From the NCBI GenBank assembly GCA_020080175.1, contig JAGHQL010000094.1, positions 38,501 through 102,500 on the forward strand: a DNA stretch of 64,000 nucleotides, written 5' to 3'. Numbering within the stretch: position 1 is the stretch's first letter; each line of letters begins with the position of its first letter. This DNA comes from Glutinoglossum americanum. Lineage: Eukaryota; Ascomycota; Geoglossomycetes; Geoglossales; Geoglossaceae. This document shows, piece after piece, positions 10,366 through 22,640 of the stretch. Below the pieces are notes generated by a model. That model was given only the letters and a program-made list of their open reading frames with translations, was not told the DNA's origin and did not search any database. The translations under genes and the position numbers were made by a program.

Positions 10366-12804
10366 TATAGCAGAACGTTGGCACGGGCCTCTAGACCATA
10401 TCCTTACCCTTCTCGCATCTACTCTCCTCACAATTAACAATGTGAGTTGCTTATCATCTTCACGCTGTAGCGCTTCAAACTGTATATATTATTGTACTAA
10501 TAGATTCCCCGCCTTTTACCCCTCACGCTATTGGGAAAATCTCGTGTTCTGTGCTGGCTGTGGGAGCAAACCAAAGTATGAGCTCTTACGCAAGGGTGTG
10601 CATAAGTACCCTTGGTGTGCCTGAGTGGCGATGTTGAGGCTGGGCAACTGAAGGAACCAACTCAACTCGGCGGCATGCAGCTATTCCATGAGTAGTCGCA
10701 CACCCTCGTTCCACGATGGTGGGGGTGTCCAGATTATTTTTGTGAGCCAGTAGCCTTCCCCCCGACGTCATGAGACGGGCACCGGCGTTCAGGGTTGGCG
10801 ATGGTCGACAACCTCCATGCAGATCTCAATAACACGGCAAAGAATAGGCTACGCAGCTTTTGGTAAAAAGCAAAGCCCGTGAACACAGCCCATCGGATGA
10901 AAATTCAATCGAACATTTAGTTCCTTTGTAAAGAACGTTGTGGCACCCACTGCCAAGTCGAACCTATTCCCACGTCAAAGTGAATACATCCCTCGGAAAA
11001 AGTTTCCCAATTTCGCAATAATTACAAAATGGCGTCCTCGAGACGCAGGACCTGCTGTTAGTGCTTCGTTATATGGTACTCTAGAACATGTCTTAGTAGA
11101 ATTGAGGTCCCATGATGGATGACACTGTTTCGCAACGGCTGTTCGTTTCATTGCGAACAAACGCCGTTCAGAAACGATTACCAGGGGGGCGCTAGGTCGG
11201 CATTACCCCACAGAATGAAAATCCCATACCCCAGCGCCTGCAGTAGCTATCCCGTCGTTCGGTCATGGTAAAACGGGCGAAGATGGAACCGCTTGGAACA
11301 CCTTCCCTAGAAAGTTTTTACGCGGAGGTCAGCCTGCGTCCCCGAGCGGTCGGGCTTGATCATGCGCCGAGCGAAGAGAGGGGAAACTGGCTCTAGAGTA
11401 ACCGGTCACTCTCTGTGTGTGGGCCCATTAATAAAGGCCAGTATGAAAAAGAAACGGGGCATTGCCAATTCCCTGTTTGGCCTTATCTAGTCAGCTGGGA
11501 GGTCGGGCTATGGTCGCCAAAGCAACCATGAGGCCTGTACAAAGAGGTGCCATGTAAGGTCCAGGATGGAAATGATGAGCCGGCGGTGCCGAGAGACAGC
11601 CGAATAGCAGTTGCTGGCACCGCGACCGAAGGAAGATCCCACCAGGCAGGAGTGGGAAAGATAGATTGCGGTAAGATTTTAATTCTGCCCCTCCGTTGCC
11701 ATAAGTAGCTTTGAAAGTTAGCCATGTACGTAGTATCCCATGTGCACGCCCCAGTGGAGGGAACGAGCTTCGTCTTCGATGCCCATCGGATGCGTACGAC
11801 GAATAGAGTGCGGGACTATGCAATGCAAGCCCCAGCAGGTGTAAGCAAGTAACCAAAGCGCTTCTGAGAGGACATTATTTGAAAGAGCGGTGATAGCAGC
11901 TCGCTCGATTCTGCCTGTCCACCTGCTTTGAATGGCAGATATACGTAGTTGCCTCGCTCGAGGTTGTGAATTGTAGGCTAGTGTATGCCTAAGACAGCAA
12001 AATTGTGTTGCACCACCGTTTAAAAAGAAGTCATCTCTTAATCGATAACCACCCAACGTCGCACTCAACATCCCCATCCCCGAAAAAATAAAAAGAGGCA
12101 TTGCCTGTTGGTGTTTCAGTGGCGGGTCTTATTCGCCAATCGAAATCCGCCCCGGGACTCTGCAACTTTTGGGATGTGCTTGCAAAGAGGAAGTTTACCC
12201 CTCCACAGCAAGTCCCAGAGAATCACACTCGCGCTACGGCTACCGACCACGCGCCCCCAGACAAGAAGGAAACGAAGGTCCCTTCGTCCACCTCTCCCAC
12301 TCTCACGCCACAACTGAGCAGAATCAGCCAATTCGTTGTGGAAGCAGAAAATTTGGCAAGTTTACGTTACCAATCCACAGTCAGGAATATCTCGAACAAA
12401 CCTGGTAACAAGTCTCGTCTCGTTTCCACGTTTCTTCAGCTATCCTCCAAGGGTTGTGTTGGTGCTTCGCTGCATCGACTCACCTGCCTACCTTGTTCCT
12501 TAATAAGCTAACGGACTGGTAAGCTTGGGAGACTGCCCTGATGCTATAAGTCAAGTTCAGGACTCATATCTCGCGGTCAACAGATATTTTTCGAAGTATT
12601 TTCGTCACGGCCACGCAAATTCACCGTTAGACCACTCTCGACGGTCGATTTAGCCTCTCACGACAATTAAAAAGATCCAAGCTCCACGAACTAAAATGTT
12701 TGCCCACCACGCTTGCTTTCTCTAGCCTCAGCTTCCAACACGTTCACTCTGGACCTACATAGCTGCCCCGTTGGGGTCCCGCCGCGACGGCAAGCGGGTG
12801 GAGG
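10366..12804. other. 2.4 kb intergenic region upstream of the Rim15-like gene
   Basis: I could support no gene on either strand. The open frames present, such as 11718-12101 on the minus strand and 12101-12511 on the plus strand, lack domain-like content and overlap one another. A long imperfect inverted repeat lies at 11127-11175 (listed separately). The last several hundred bases are presumably promoter and 5' leader of the kinase gene. Confidence 0.55.
11127..11175. repeat. imperfect inverted repeat (hairpin)
   Basis: Arms GTTTC-AACGGC-TGTTCG and CGAACA-GCCGTT-GAAAC can pair over 17 bp around an 8-nt loop, interrupted by a 2x2 internal loop and a 3-nt bulge. It sits alone in a gene-free stretch and is not followed by a T run. 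Confidence 0.6.
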
Positions 12805-15800
12805 ATGGAGGATAGTCATGGGAGACTGGGAAACGGCTTGGAAACGACGACAGGAATCACCAACGGCAATCCAGGCTCGGTAATGATGGCTGGTGAAAGG
12901 CCTCGACCTTTGCCCTCCCTCGCGGTTACGACGGTGGTCGACGAGCCAGCGGATGGCGACCTTCCAAGACCTGGGCTCATGGAGAGAACACCCAGCATGG
13001 ACATCCGGGAAGAAAGAGAGGATCTCAAAGAGGCTGCAGAACAGACCCTGAACGTAATATTAGACCTGAGTTTGGGAGGAACCATTAGATGGGTCAGCCC
13101 GTCTTGGAAAAACGTTATAGGGACAACCCCGGAATCCGTGCAAGACAAACCGATTGCGGAGATAGTCCTAGACAATAAGGATGCTTTCGCTACAGCGGTA
13201 GAGTCAATGAAGAAGGATGACTCTAGAAGTCAAATAATTCGCTTTTCTGTTCAGATGGGCCCTCTATCCAAGTTGGCTACGATCCCCATCGAGGCGGCTG
13301 TTCCTCTGGAAGAGGAGGATTTACGACAAGATGAGTCTGCTGAAGACAGCAACAGACTAACACTTGAGGGCCAGGGGATTATGGTATATGACCGTTCGTC
13401 TGGTGGCGAGAGCCATGTAAGTAATTTCAAGATTGTCACCACCTGATCGGTGCTAACGTTACCAAAGACGATGTGGATGCTTAGGCCCTTCGTGCAACTT
13501 CGTGAAATCACCATCGACCTTCCTAGCTTACTTGTCGAATCTCTAGGCGTTGGAGCGGAGATGCTTGCGCGCTACCTGACGGACCTAGCTGAAGTTGGAG
13601 CAAACGACCCAGGCAACAATGCGCCGCCACTACCCGTGCTTTGTCGCATTTGTGAGCGCCAAATCCCCCCTTGGTGGTTTGAGAAACACTCCGAGCTCTG
13701 CCTGCAGGAGCATAAAGCAGAGATGGAAGTCCAAATTTCCCAGGAAAATCTTACTGAGCATCGTAATGATATTGTGAAGGTTCTAGACGCTTTGGAAGCC
13801 CGGAAGAGCCGACAAGTCTCTGCTGACATCCTGGCACCAATACCACAAGCAGAATACAAAGGGCTACCGATCGGGCCGCCTTCAACGCCTTCAACAGGGC
13901 CATCATCCGGCACGGCGTCTCCCGCGACGCCGCCAGTTCGGTCGCGAGACTCTTCAGCTAGCGGGTTTGGACATGGCCGAGGACGGTCATTCGCCATCAG
14001 ACGCCCGCAAGCCCGAATTGTTGAACTTCTCCTAGATCTTTGTGATACCGCCATTGAGATCAACACACCAGCAATCAAGGATTCGTTGCCACAGGCAGGG
14101 GGGGACTTGAGGACTCAATCCCCACAATCAGAGTCTCGAACTCAGCAAGTCCTACAATGGCAATCGCCAAGCACCAACACCCTGGAGCAGGAGCAAGGAC
14201 TTGCTCTCCTTTGTGCTGATACGGAGGCAGTCGCGAAAGCCAAGGTTGAGGCCGTTCTTCGCCATAGGAGGATCATTGAATATGCCGAGAGGATTCGCAT
14301 AGAATTCACTTTGCTCGTGCAGGAGTGCATCAATGAGGCTATGCGCAAAGCCGCTCAAATCGCCGCAGGTCAACTAAGTGATTCGACAAGCTCAAGCGAC
14401 GATGAGGCCCCTGCGCAAGACGATACGCCTTTTTTCGCTGGCTCCTTTGACGGGCCATCGTCCTTAGCTGCAGCCTTACGCAATTCTCCCGACCCCCCCA
14501 TCGATTTTCCCGATCGGAGACGGTCATCCCCAGGAGCTTCTACGAGATCTAGCAGCCCAAAGGAGTGCGCAACACCTCGATCTCATAAGGGTGCTATCAA
14601 GATTCTTGGGCAATCTCAGCATTACAAGCGGTCCTCAATTCATTTTGAAAGCGACGCAGGCGAAAGCGACAGTAGCGTTCGGTCGTCACTTGTAGCTGCC
14701 ACCATGCGAACCGAATCCCCAAGCTCCGATCATGAGATACGGCTAAGCAGAACAGCAAGCTCGCGAGATCGAAAGCGGTCAAGCCTCCGTTTATCTGGTG
14801 CGGCTTCTCCTCGCCGGCAACACTCCCCGTCAAGAATTCTGCCGCCGTCTTCGCCCTTACGGAACTCCAAAGCTCGTCTGCCAAGTCTGCACGATAGCCT
14901 ACCGTCACCCATCACGTCTCCCCTTCTCTCGGCAGGTGATTTTTCCTCTCCACTAATAGACCACCACCCCCATATCAGCCATCATCACCACCACCACCAC
15001 CGACGGCAGTCATCGGCCGCTTCTTCAGAAGTGTTACGTCCTCCGATTTCACCACGGCTTACGACCGCCAACCATCCTCAGCCCCGTGCGGTACCGCCGT
15101 CAATCAAGGATTTTGAAATTATCAAGCCGATTAGCAAGGGTGCTTTTGGGAGCGTCTATCTGTCTAAAAAGAAATCCACCGGAGATTATTTTGCAATCAA
15201 GGTTTTGAAAAAGGCGGACATGATCGCCAAAAATCAGGTGACTAATGTCAAAGCTGAGAGGGCCATCATGATGTCTCAAGGGGAAAGCGATTTTGTCGCC
15301 AAGCTCTTCTGGACTTTCTCTAGCAAGGACTATCTCTACCTAGTTATGGAATATTTGAACGGCGGAGATTGTGCATCACTGATCAAGGTGTTAGGAGGGC
15401 TTCCAGAGGACTGGGCAAAAAAGTATCTGGCGGAGGTTGTCCTAGGGGTTGAACACCTGCACGGCCGAGGCATCGCACACCGAGATCTCAAGCCCGACAA
15501 CCTACTCATTGACCAAAATGGACATCTGAAATTGACGGACTTTGGATTATCGCGAATGGGTTTGGTCGGTCGACAGAAGCGCATTCTGAACAGTGGTAGT
15601 GAGTCCACACCTGATTTATTGAGGCAAGGACCTTTCGCCCGGTCGATGTCGGTGGCATCTTCGAGGTCCACATCTCTCGACTTACACGGAAATAACTCAC
15701 CTGCCAATACACCTCTTATGACTCCCGACCTTGGCGCCCAGTTGGCTCAGCCTTCGTACTTTAACTTGAATCGAGAAATGAGCCTACATCGCGAGCATTC

Positions 15801-18612
15801 CCGGCGAAGGTCCAATCACCGGAGCGATAGTGGTGGGAGCGAAACTCTTCAGACAATGCTTAGCAGCTTCTCGCTAAACGGGAGTTACATGGCTGGCCAG
15901 CGAAGTAAAGCTATCGACGAAGACAACCAGAGTGAAGGCAGCAGCTCGAGTGATTTCAACAACAATCTCTCAAATGTAACAAGCCAGCCTCAACACAGCA
16001 CCCCGCCTCCGTCAAGTATGATGCCTCCCCAGATGGCGCTTTTCGATCCAGAGGACACCAACCGCAAGTTTGTTGGCACGCCAGATTATCTCGCGCCGGA
16101 AACCATCAACGGTGTAGGGCAGGATGAACTGAGTGATTGGTGGTCCCTCGGATGCATTTTGTTCGAATTTCTCTACGGGTACCCTCCATTCCACGCCGAT
16201 TCCCCGGATAAGGTCTTTGAAAATATTCTCCAGAGGAGGATCGACTGGCCTGACGACGAAGAAATTGCTGTCTCTCACGAGGCGAAGGACCTGATGAATA
16301 GGTTAATGTGCATCGATCCTCGCCAGCGCATCGGTGCCAATATCAACGAGAAGTTTGCGAGCGGAGGCGATGAGATAAAAAACCATCCTTGGTTTGAAGG
16401 GATAAACTGGGAGACTCTTCTTGTTGACGAAGCTCAGTTCGTACCCGCGCCGGAGAACCCAGAAGATACAGAGTACTTTGACTCAAGGGGGGCAACTCTG
16501 CAATCATTCGCAGAGGAGATGGAAGATCAGGGAACGTCACCAGCAATCACCCCTGGGGCAGATTACCCAGAAAGGCCTCACGATGCCCTCTCCCGCGTGC
16601 GCGGCCAGGCTAACTCGGTAAAGAGGGGTCAAATGCCTCTACACATTCCTCCCCACGTTAGGGACGGCCGAAGTAGAAGACTAAGCGAACCTCTCGGTGC
16701 GGATGACTTCGGAAACTTTTCATTCAAGAACCTCCCAGTCCTTGAGAAGGCAAACAAAGACGTTATACAGAAACTCCGCGCTGAGGCTTTGCAGGCCCAG
16801 GGCAAATCATGTCAAATCACTCCTGTTTCTAGCTCTCCGACGCCATCCTTAGAAGGCAGCCCCATACTTACCATGCCTCCAAAACGACAGCTCTCCATCT
16901 CGAAAGTTAATGGCGGCAGGCCCGTATCGCCTTCCAATTTAAGCCAATCTAATTCCTCCCCCAGCCGACTTTCTCAACCATCTTCCCCACTTCTGGTATC
17001 ATTTACGGCCGGACACAACGTCGAGAAACGGAAAACTTCAAGCACTTCTTCCAGTCTTTCGAACAATTCTTTGCAGCCTGGTAGCTTCTTCGAGGTGCCT
17101 CGGTTAGTTACCTCTGTCAAAACGGCATCAAGCGGGTCGTCCCCCATCAAGTCTACGAAGGCGCCTGCACCACTTCAAATCTCTCCGCAAAGATCTATGG
17201 GTGTACCGGCCCGTCAGAATAGCATTCCGACTAGCCGGACGAGGTCTCAGACTGTTGGTTCCCAAGAAGGTGAACCACAACTGCGGGAAGTGTTGAGCCA
17301 CCACAAAAGAAGGAGTGGGGTGTTCGACATGTCGCCTTCATCCTCAGACAATGAGGAATCCAGAGCTAACGCATTACTTCGGGTTCAACGGAGAAGACAA
17401 AGCTCTCGGCGAATGTCGCAGATTAACTTCGCTGACGGGCCCATATTTCGGCCCCTGGATGTTCTCATCTGTGAAGATCATCCAGTATCACGAATGGTTA
17501 TGGAAAAACTACTCGAGAAACTACGCTGTCGTACGATGACAGTTGACAATGGACCAGAGGCAGCTCGCTGCGCCATGAGCGAAGTCAAATTTGATATTAT
17601 CATGATGGAATTTAAACTACCGCAGATCAACGGCGAAGACGTGGCGCGTATGATTCGAGACACAAAGAACGCCAACTCTCAGACCCCTATTGTGGCCGTG
17701 ACTGGATACCTGAAGGACTTACAGGCACCTCATCACTTCGATGCGTTAATCGAAAAGCCTCCCACCACCTCGAAACTTATCGAGGTGATGAGCACTCTTT
17801 GCCAATGGAAGCCACCGCCGTCAGACAGAGTCCAAGCATTGGCACCGTCGGGACTTCGTCAGCAATTGCCTGACGACAGCCCTAGCTCAGGGTCGTCGGG
17901 GTTTGCACACATGCCTGGCAGTGGCTTCCAAATCTCCAGCCGGGGGGAGTCCCTGGGCTCGAGTTTCGTTGGCGACTCGGAATCCGTCATGACAGATGAT
18001 GCCCCTGTGATAATTAGTCGGCCAGGAACCAGCGAGTGGGACTACGGCTTAGGGATAACGGGGGACGTTCTTATCGAAGCAAAGACTGCACCCATACCTC
18101 GTCTTATTCAACAGGAGTCAGCACCGCCAGTACTCCCATCAAATACACCGAGGAAACAGCGCTCGGCAGAGAAGGTAAAGGCTAAGCGGGTGTCTCTTGA
18201 GAAGAAGAGACATGAGTGCGCGGAGTCTGGAGACGACGAGGACGAAGAGCTCGGCAACGTGCATCGGTCTAAGAGCCCGCAAGGTCCAAAAATCCAGAGA
18301 GGTTCAAAACTGGGCACCGAGATGATGCGTACGAACAGCAGAGGAAGCGTTATCTCTGGTTCTGGGATATCCATCAGGGAGGGGGGCAGCTCACCCCCCG
18401 GGTCCGTTGCTGAGGTGACGAGCTCTGAGGAGGCTTGGACGGATGTCCAGGCGTCAATCACTCCACCGGTGATGTTCCCAAAAATGCCAGGCGATACCGT
18501 GTTGGACTTTGACATAAACTCAACGCCGAAGCCCAGTTCCCACGCGAGCCAAGAGGTTATCGACGAAGAGCCGACCCCACGTGCACCATTTACAAAGCGA
18601 GATAACATGTGA
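12805..18612 (+). CDS. rim15: Rim15-like PAS / protein kinase / response-regulator protein
   Basis: Two exons, 12805-13416 and 13468-18612, code 1,918 residues. In order: a PAS-like region (ILDLSLGGTIRWVSPSWKNV, residues about 88-165), a C2HC-like motif (LCRICERQIPPWWFEKHSELC region, about 261-285), a Ser-rich linker with an His run, an AGC-type kinase domain (ISKGAFGSVYLSKK from about 757, HRDLKPDN, DFG near 895, GTPDYLAPE near 1075), and a C-terminal receiver domain (about 1534-1650). About 170 Ser/Asn-rich residues interrupt the kinase between DFG and the activation segment, as in the Rim15/Greatwall family. Rim15 acts below TORC1 and PKA and phosphorylates endosulfines to inhibit PP2A-B55 on entry to quiescence. 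The receiver keeps ED, Thr and Lys but has Glu 1585 where the phospho-accepting Asp is expected. Intron 1 has a CTAAC branch point. The start is the first ATG of the open frame. Confidence 0.93.
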
Positions 18613-19685
18613 AAAACCTGATGGTCGAGGGGCGGGCTCTAACTACCCTGTCGAGTCTACATCTATTTACAACTTTTTATACTTCTTTAATCCAACCAAG
18701 CACCCTTTTTTTTTCTCTTCCCCTTTCAGAGGCTGCGGCAGAGCGGCACCCTCAAATCTTTTTTTTTTTTTTTTTTCCAGCAGCGGCGTTCTTTGGGTCC
18801 TCTTATTTTCCCATTTGGGGTCATGTCTGGGATGAGGCTGGCGTAGAACGGCGGAACATTTTCACGAATTGATCATTTTGATCTTGAGGTCATCAAGAAT
18901 TGTAACACTCTACTATACACTCGCTCCTGTCCTCTCAAACCTTTTTTTTTTCTTTTTTTTCTTTTTTTCCCTGGCTGGTTCAGCTGCCACCACGATCAGC
19001 TCGTCCCAAAAAAAAAAAGGAAAAACAAATCCCAAAATATGGCTCCTTTGTCCTTGCCACCTGCTTTCCTTGCTATGCTCCGCATGAAACCCCATTATAA
19101 TCTAGCGGAGCGGGGGGGAGCTGCCTGATGGTTGGTCAATTTCGCCTTCGGGTTCACTTCAAATTCTCTTTGCATATACTAAAGTTGCGTGCGGGGTGGG
19201 GAGCAGCATGTCTGCCCCGGGAGATGGTTGGTGAACTTCTACCTTCAAAAGCTAAAAAAAAAAAAAACGAAAATGTTCAGAGAAGGGGAAAGACAGAGCG
19301 TGTACAGTAATCTACTAGGCGAAAAGGAGACGGGCTCATGAGCTAGCCCCACACCAGGGTTGACCATGCAAAGATCAACTGGCGAAGGCCGGAAAAAGGC
19401 CAATGAAAGTGTCACCGTAGGCATGTACGTATATCCTCGAGGTAAGCAAGAAGAGTTTTGGGAGTCTTGGGTGCAGCGGTGCCGCGGGTGCGGTGCAGTG
19501 CGGTGCAGTGCGGTGCGGCGGGCAAGAAGAGAGCCCTGTCGAGTCGGCCGGGTTGTCCGGGAAAGTCCGTCCCCCTGCGTTCATTGCATCACTGCGCCAT
19601 TTAGCTCATTGACCGACGGGACCATGTCCTCCGCACGTCGACGTGCCTTGGCTGCACGGGGGGTCCATCGCTGCGGCTGTCGCCC

Positions 19686-19733
19686 CACGCACGCACGCAG
19701 CACGCAGCACGCAGCACGCAGCACGCAGCACGT
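19686..19733. repeat. microsatellite, 7-bp GCACGCA-type units
   Basis: About five to six head-to-tail copies of GCACGCA-type units, starting from a short CACG run. It is exact enough to be a slippage repeat. Confidence 0.8.
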
Positions 19734-20041
19734 GAAGCCTGAGCGGGATTGGAGAGAGAGAGAGGAAAATACAAGCGCGCATTCCCCCGCACAACGATCC
19801 CTCCCGATCTTGTGGCTTCGACCAGAGCCCGACGAAAAGAATCGTTTGTTCCGGCTTTTTTTTTTTCGCATCCGGTACGATACCCACCGTGCATCTGGCG
19901 CGTGCGTGCGTGCGTACGTACGTACATCCTATACCGCCGAGCCCGGGGAGTTGCGTCGGAGGCTGTAGTTTAATACGCAGACGCTCTTGTGAAAGAGCTG
20001 TTGAAATCACGGCGCATAGCATAAACCATCAGAAAATAATA

Positions 20042-20065
20042 TAATATATATATATATATATATAT
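20042..20065. repeat. (AT)n microsatellite
   Basis: A run of alternating A and T of more than 20 bp. Confidence 0.85.
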
Positions 20066-20261
20066 GTATAAAAGGGATAGTTAGTAGGTTAAAAGGGAAA
20101 ATACGTATGCTCGCCCGAAGAGGGTAGAAAAGGGTAGGGTGAATAAAAAAATCAGGTGAAGGAGGAGAGAAAAGAAAGTAAAAAACATCCCAAATTTATC
20201 CAGGTGAATATAAATACATGTTCTTTTCGATGTTTCCGGGGAGTTTTTGCCCGTTGGGTGG

Positions 20262-20296
20262 TGGGTGGCAGGTGGCAGGTGGCAGGTGGCAGGCAG
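20262..20296. repeat. 7-bp GGTGGCA tandem repeat
   Basis: Four to five consecutive GGTGGCA units, decaying into GGCAGCAGG. Confidence 0.8.
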
Positions 20297-21278
20297 CAGG
20301 CGGTAGTTAAAGAAAGGAGCCTACAGCGTTTAGCGCAGCCCAGCACCCCAGAGCAATTCCGTCATTTTAGAGTCTCGGACCCGCGGACGCGAGGAGAGCG
20401 GCTTGCGTTATCGGCACGCCACCAGCCTATCGCCATCGCCCCGTCTTCGCCCAAGCACCGAGAGCACAAGAGGCGGTGACGGGAGAGAAAAGGCGACGAG
20501 AGAATAAACCCATTCGCCGACCCGGAGAGCCAGGGTGATAATATAGGCAGGCGGTGGAGGACCATCTTGGCTGGCTGGATCGTGGGAGATCCGCGCCAGA
20601 GAGAGAGAGCAGAGGGAAAAAAGCATCTGACCCCCGCGGTGGGCAGGCTGCGCGGCTTATAGCGCGCGCGCGAGGGGGGATACGTCTATACTTCGCAGCC
20701 GCACGAAAGGAAGCCCTTTTTCTTTTTTTTTTTAATTTCTCTTGGGTTCGTGTAGGGCTCGATAAGTGCGCGAACAAGCGGCGGTCTTTGATTCCAAGCA
20801 ACGCTTCCAAACAGTCTTGTCAGCGGCGAACGGCTGACGGGTCTCTGGTTGGTTGGTCGGGCGCTTTTTTCTTCTTGCGCAAAGGGTCGTCGTTGTGTCT
20901 TTGTTCTAAGCGGCTGCGGCTTGACTCGCCGTTAAGAGGGACCGCAAAACGTTTTGGGGAGGCGCCGGTACGGGACGGAATACACCTACTGCGATGCAGC
21001 CGCCGAACCTCGACGTCCTTGGGCTGACTGGCGAGAGGGAGCGCTCGTCGTCGTTTGGGAGGGCGAGCCACATGGCTGGGAGTGCAGGACGCTCGGCGAG
21101 TGACGTCCCCAGGTTCCCTAGATCTGATGGTGCGTATACGCAAAACCTCTCTCTCTCTCTTTTTCGACGAGCTCTCTACATAGGCTCGTTTGAGCGCGAC
21201 TTCTTTTTGCTTCTCTCCTGTCGGCATGTCGTGGCTAGTCGCCATTTGCCTTTCACGTAATCGAGACCGTCGAATAAC

Positions 21279-22334
21279 ATGACGTCTTGCGAAATAGAAT
21301 CGTGGATCGAGATAGCCTCTCAACCTTCATCCTCGTCCCTCTCCTCCGCCGCGACGGACGAGATCGTCACCACCGGCCTCTACGTCCAGCAGCATGACCC
21401 TAACGCTCGAAGACGAAGACGGGCTCATCATCCTACGCCCCGTGGCGCTCATTTCAGCCTGCAGGCACGCTCGTCCGCAGGGAGCAGCCAGGAGGAATAC
21501 GAGGATAGCGAGAGCGATGAGGATAGGGTGATGACGAGCTCTAATGAGAACGTTCGACTAAGTAGCAGGTCGAACTTCGCCGGACGAACTTCCCAGAAAC
21601 CCTACGACTCCGACTCCGGGTTGGATGACGACGACGACGACGACGGTGACGAAAATTCAACTGCGCTTGGGGTTGGGAATAACCACCACGGACTTTTCAC
21701 CCCGCAACCGAACGTTTTCTCTCACCCTCCTTCGTCTCAATCGAACAGCAGAAACCACGTATCCGACCCTTACTCCTCCCGTCACGCTTCTAGTTCCCGG
21801 AACCAGCGCAGCCAACCGCCATTACACTCTAGCCGTCGTACCCACTCGTCTCACATCCCCTACAACATCGTCTCACCTTCCTATCGGGCCGATCACGACG
21901 CCGCCCTTCGAGCCAGTCTATCCACTCTCCTCTCCTGCGCCGCAGCCGCTAGGGGCCTACCGAAGCAGAGCCAATCACCCCCGCGTCGTCGAGGATCTGC
22001 AGGCGGGCCCACGGCGACGACGATAGAGCCGGGAACTCTAAGGATCGTTTCTGAATCCGTCGTCATGGGAGAGGGCAGGCCGGATAAGAACGACAACGAG
22101 AGTGGCAACGGCCCGGATCTGGCCACGGGCAGAATGAAATCCCGCCGGAGCTCCACAGCTAGCACGTCCTCAAACGCCTCTGGTGACGCTTCTCCCTCGC
22201 CAAACCCCCACCCCGACAAGGGAAAGAGAAAACCCACCACCACCGCCGCCACCAACCCCAACCCCCCGGGCCACACGACAAAACCACACCACCGCATCGC
22301 CAAAAAACCCCGCGCCAAGCCCCCCTCCGCCACC

Positions 22335-22366
<32 letters not shown>

Positions 22367-22640
22367 CAGCGCAACCCCAGAAATAACCCTCATCTCCCCC
22401 ACCCTCCTAACGTGGGTCGTCTCGGCCGGCGTCGTCGTCCTGGTCTCAGCGATCAGCTTCTCGGCGGGCTACGCCATCGGGAGGGAAGTCGGGAGGGGGG
22501 AAGCCGCGGGGTTTCTGGGCGCGGGCGCGGGCGCGGGCGCGGGCGAATTGGGCCCGGACGGGGAGTGCGGGAGGGAGGTCGTGAGGGGGGGGCTGAGGAG
22601 GTTGAGGTGGAGCGCGGGGACGGGGATGGCGGGGGCTTAG
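21279..22640 (+). CDS. tail-anchored protein with N-terminal AIM-like motif; candidate organelle or autophagy receptor
   Basis: A single open frame of 453 residues. The N-terminus reads ESWIEIASQPSSSSLSS: WIEI fits the Atg8-interacting motif W-x-x-L/I/V, has acidic residues before it, and is followed by a Ser run suited to phosphoregulation. The middle is long and probably disordered (Ser, Asp, Pro, Thr/Asn repeats), with one ordered-looking block, HDAALRASLSTLLSCAAAARG. Residues about 377-400 (LLTWVVSAGVVVLVSAISFS and on) form one membrane helix. About 50 Gly/Arg-rich residues follow, ending LRRLRWSAGTGMAGA. There is no signal peptide, so the bulk should face the cytosol. This layout resembles yeast Atg32 in topology only; I see no Atg32-like folded domain. 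The N-terminal block and membrane segment look like a conserved fungal hypothetical family, but the role is inference. Asp, Asn and Thr runs come from trinucleotide repeats. Confidence 0.72.

Larger units (their letters stand above)
18613..21278. other. 2.7 kb low-complexity intergenic or leader region
   Basis: No gene is supported. It holds the 3' flank of the kinase gene and a long region before the next start. T runs occur at 18759-18776, 18943-18967 and 19858-19867. Microsatellites are present, and several long open frames in mutually overlapping frames look like by-products of the biased sequence. It could be a long 5' leader of the gene at 21279. Confidence 0.5.

Noticed and set aside
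14964-15000. His run in the Rim15-like protein as a sign of vector or tag sequence
   Set aside because: It is a mixed CAT/CAC run inside a long native Ser-rich linker, as slippage produces.
19360-20022. Several long overlapping open frames on both strands (up to 202 residues)
   Set aside because: They arise from GC-rich microsatellite sequence, overlap each other in several frames and have no domain-like content.
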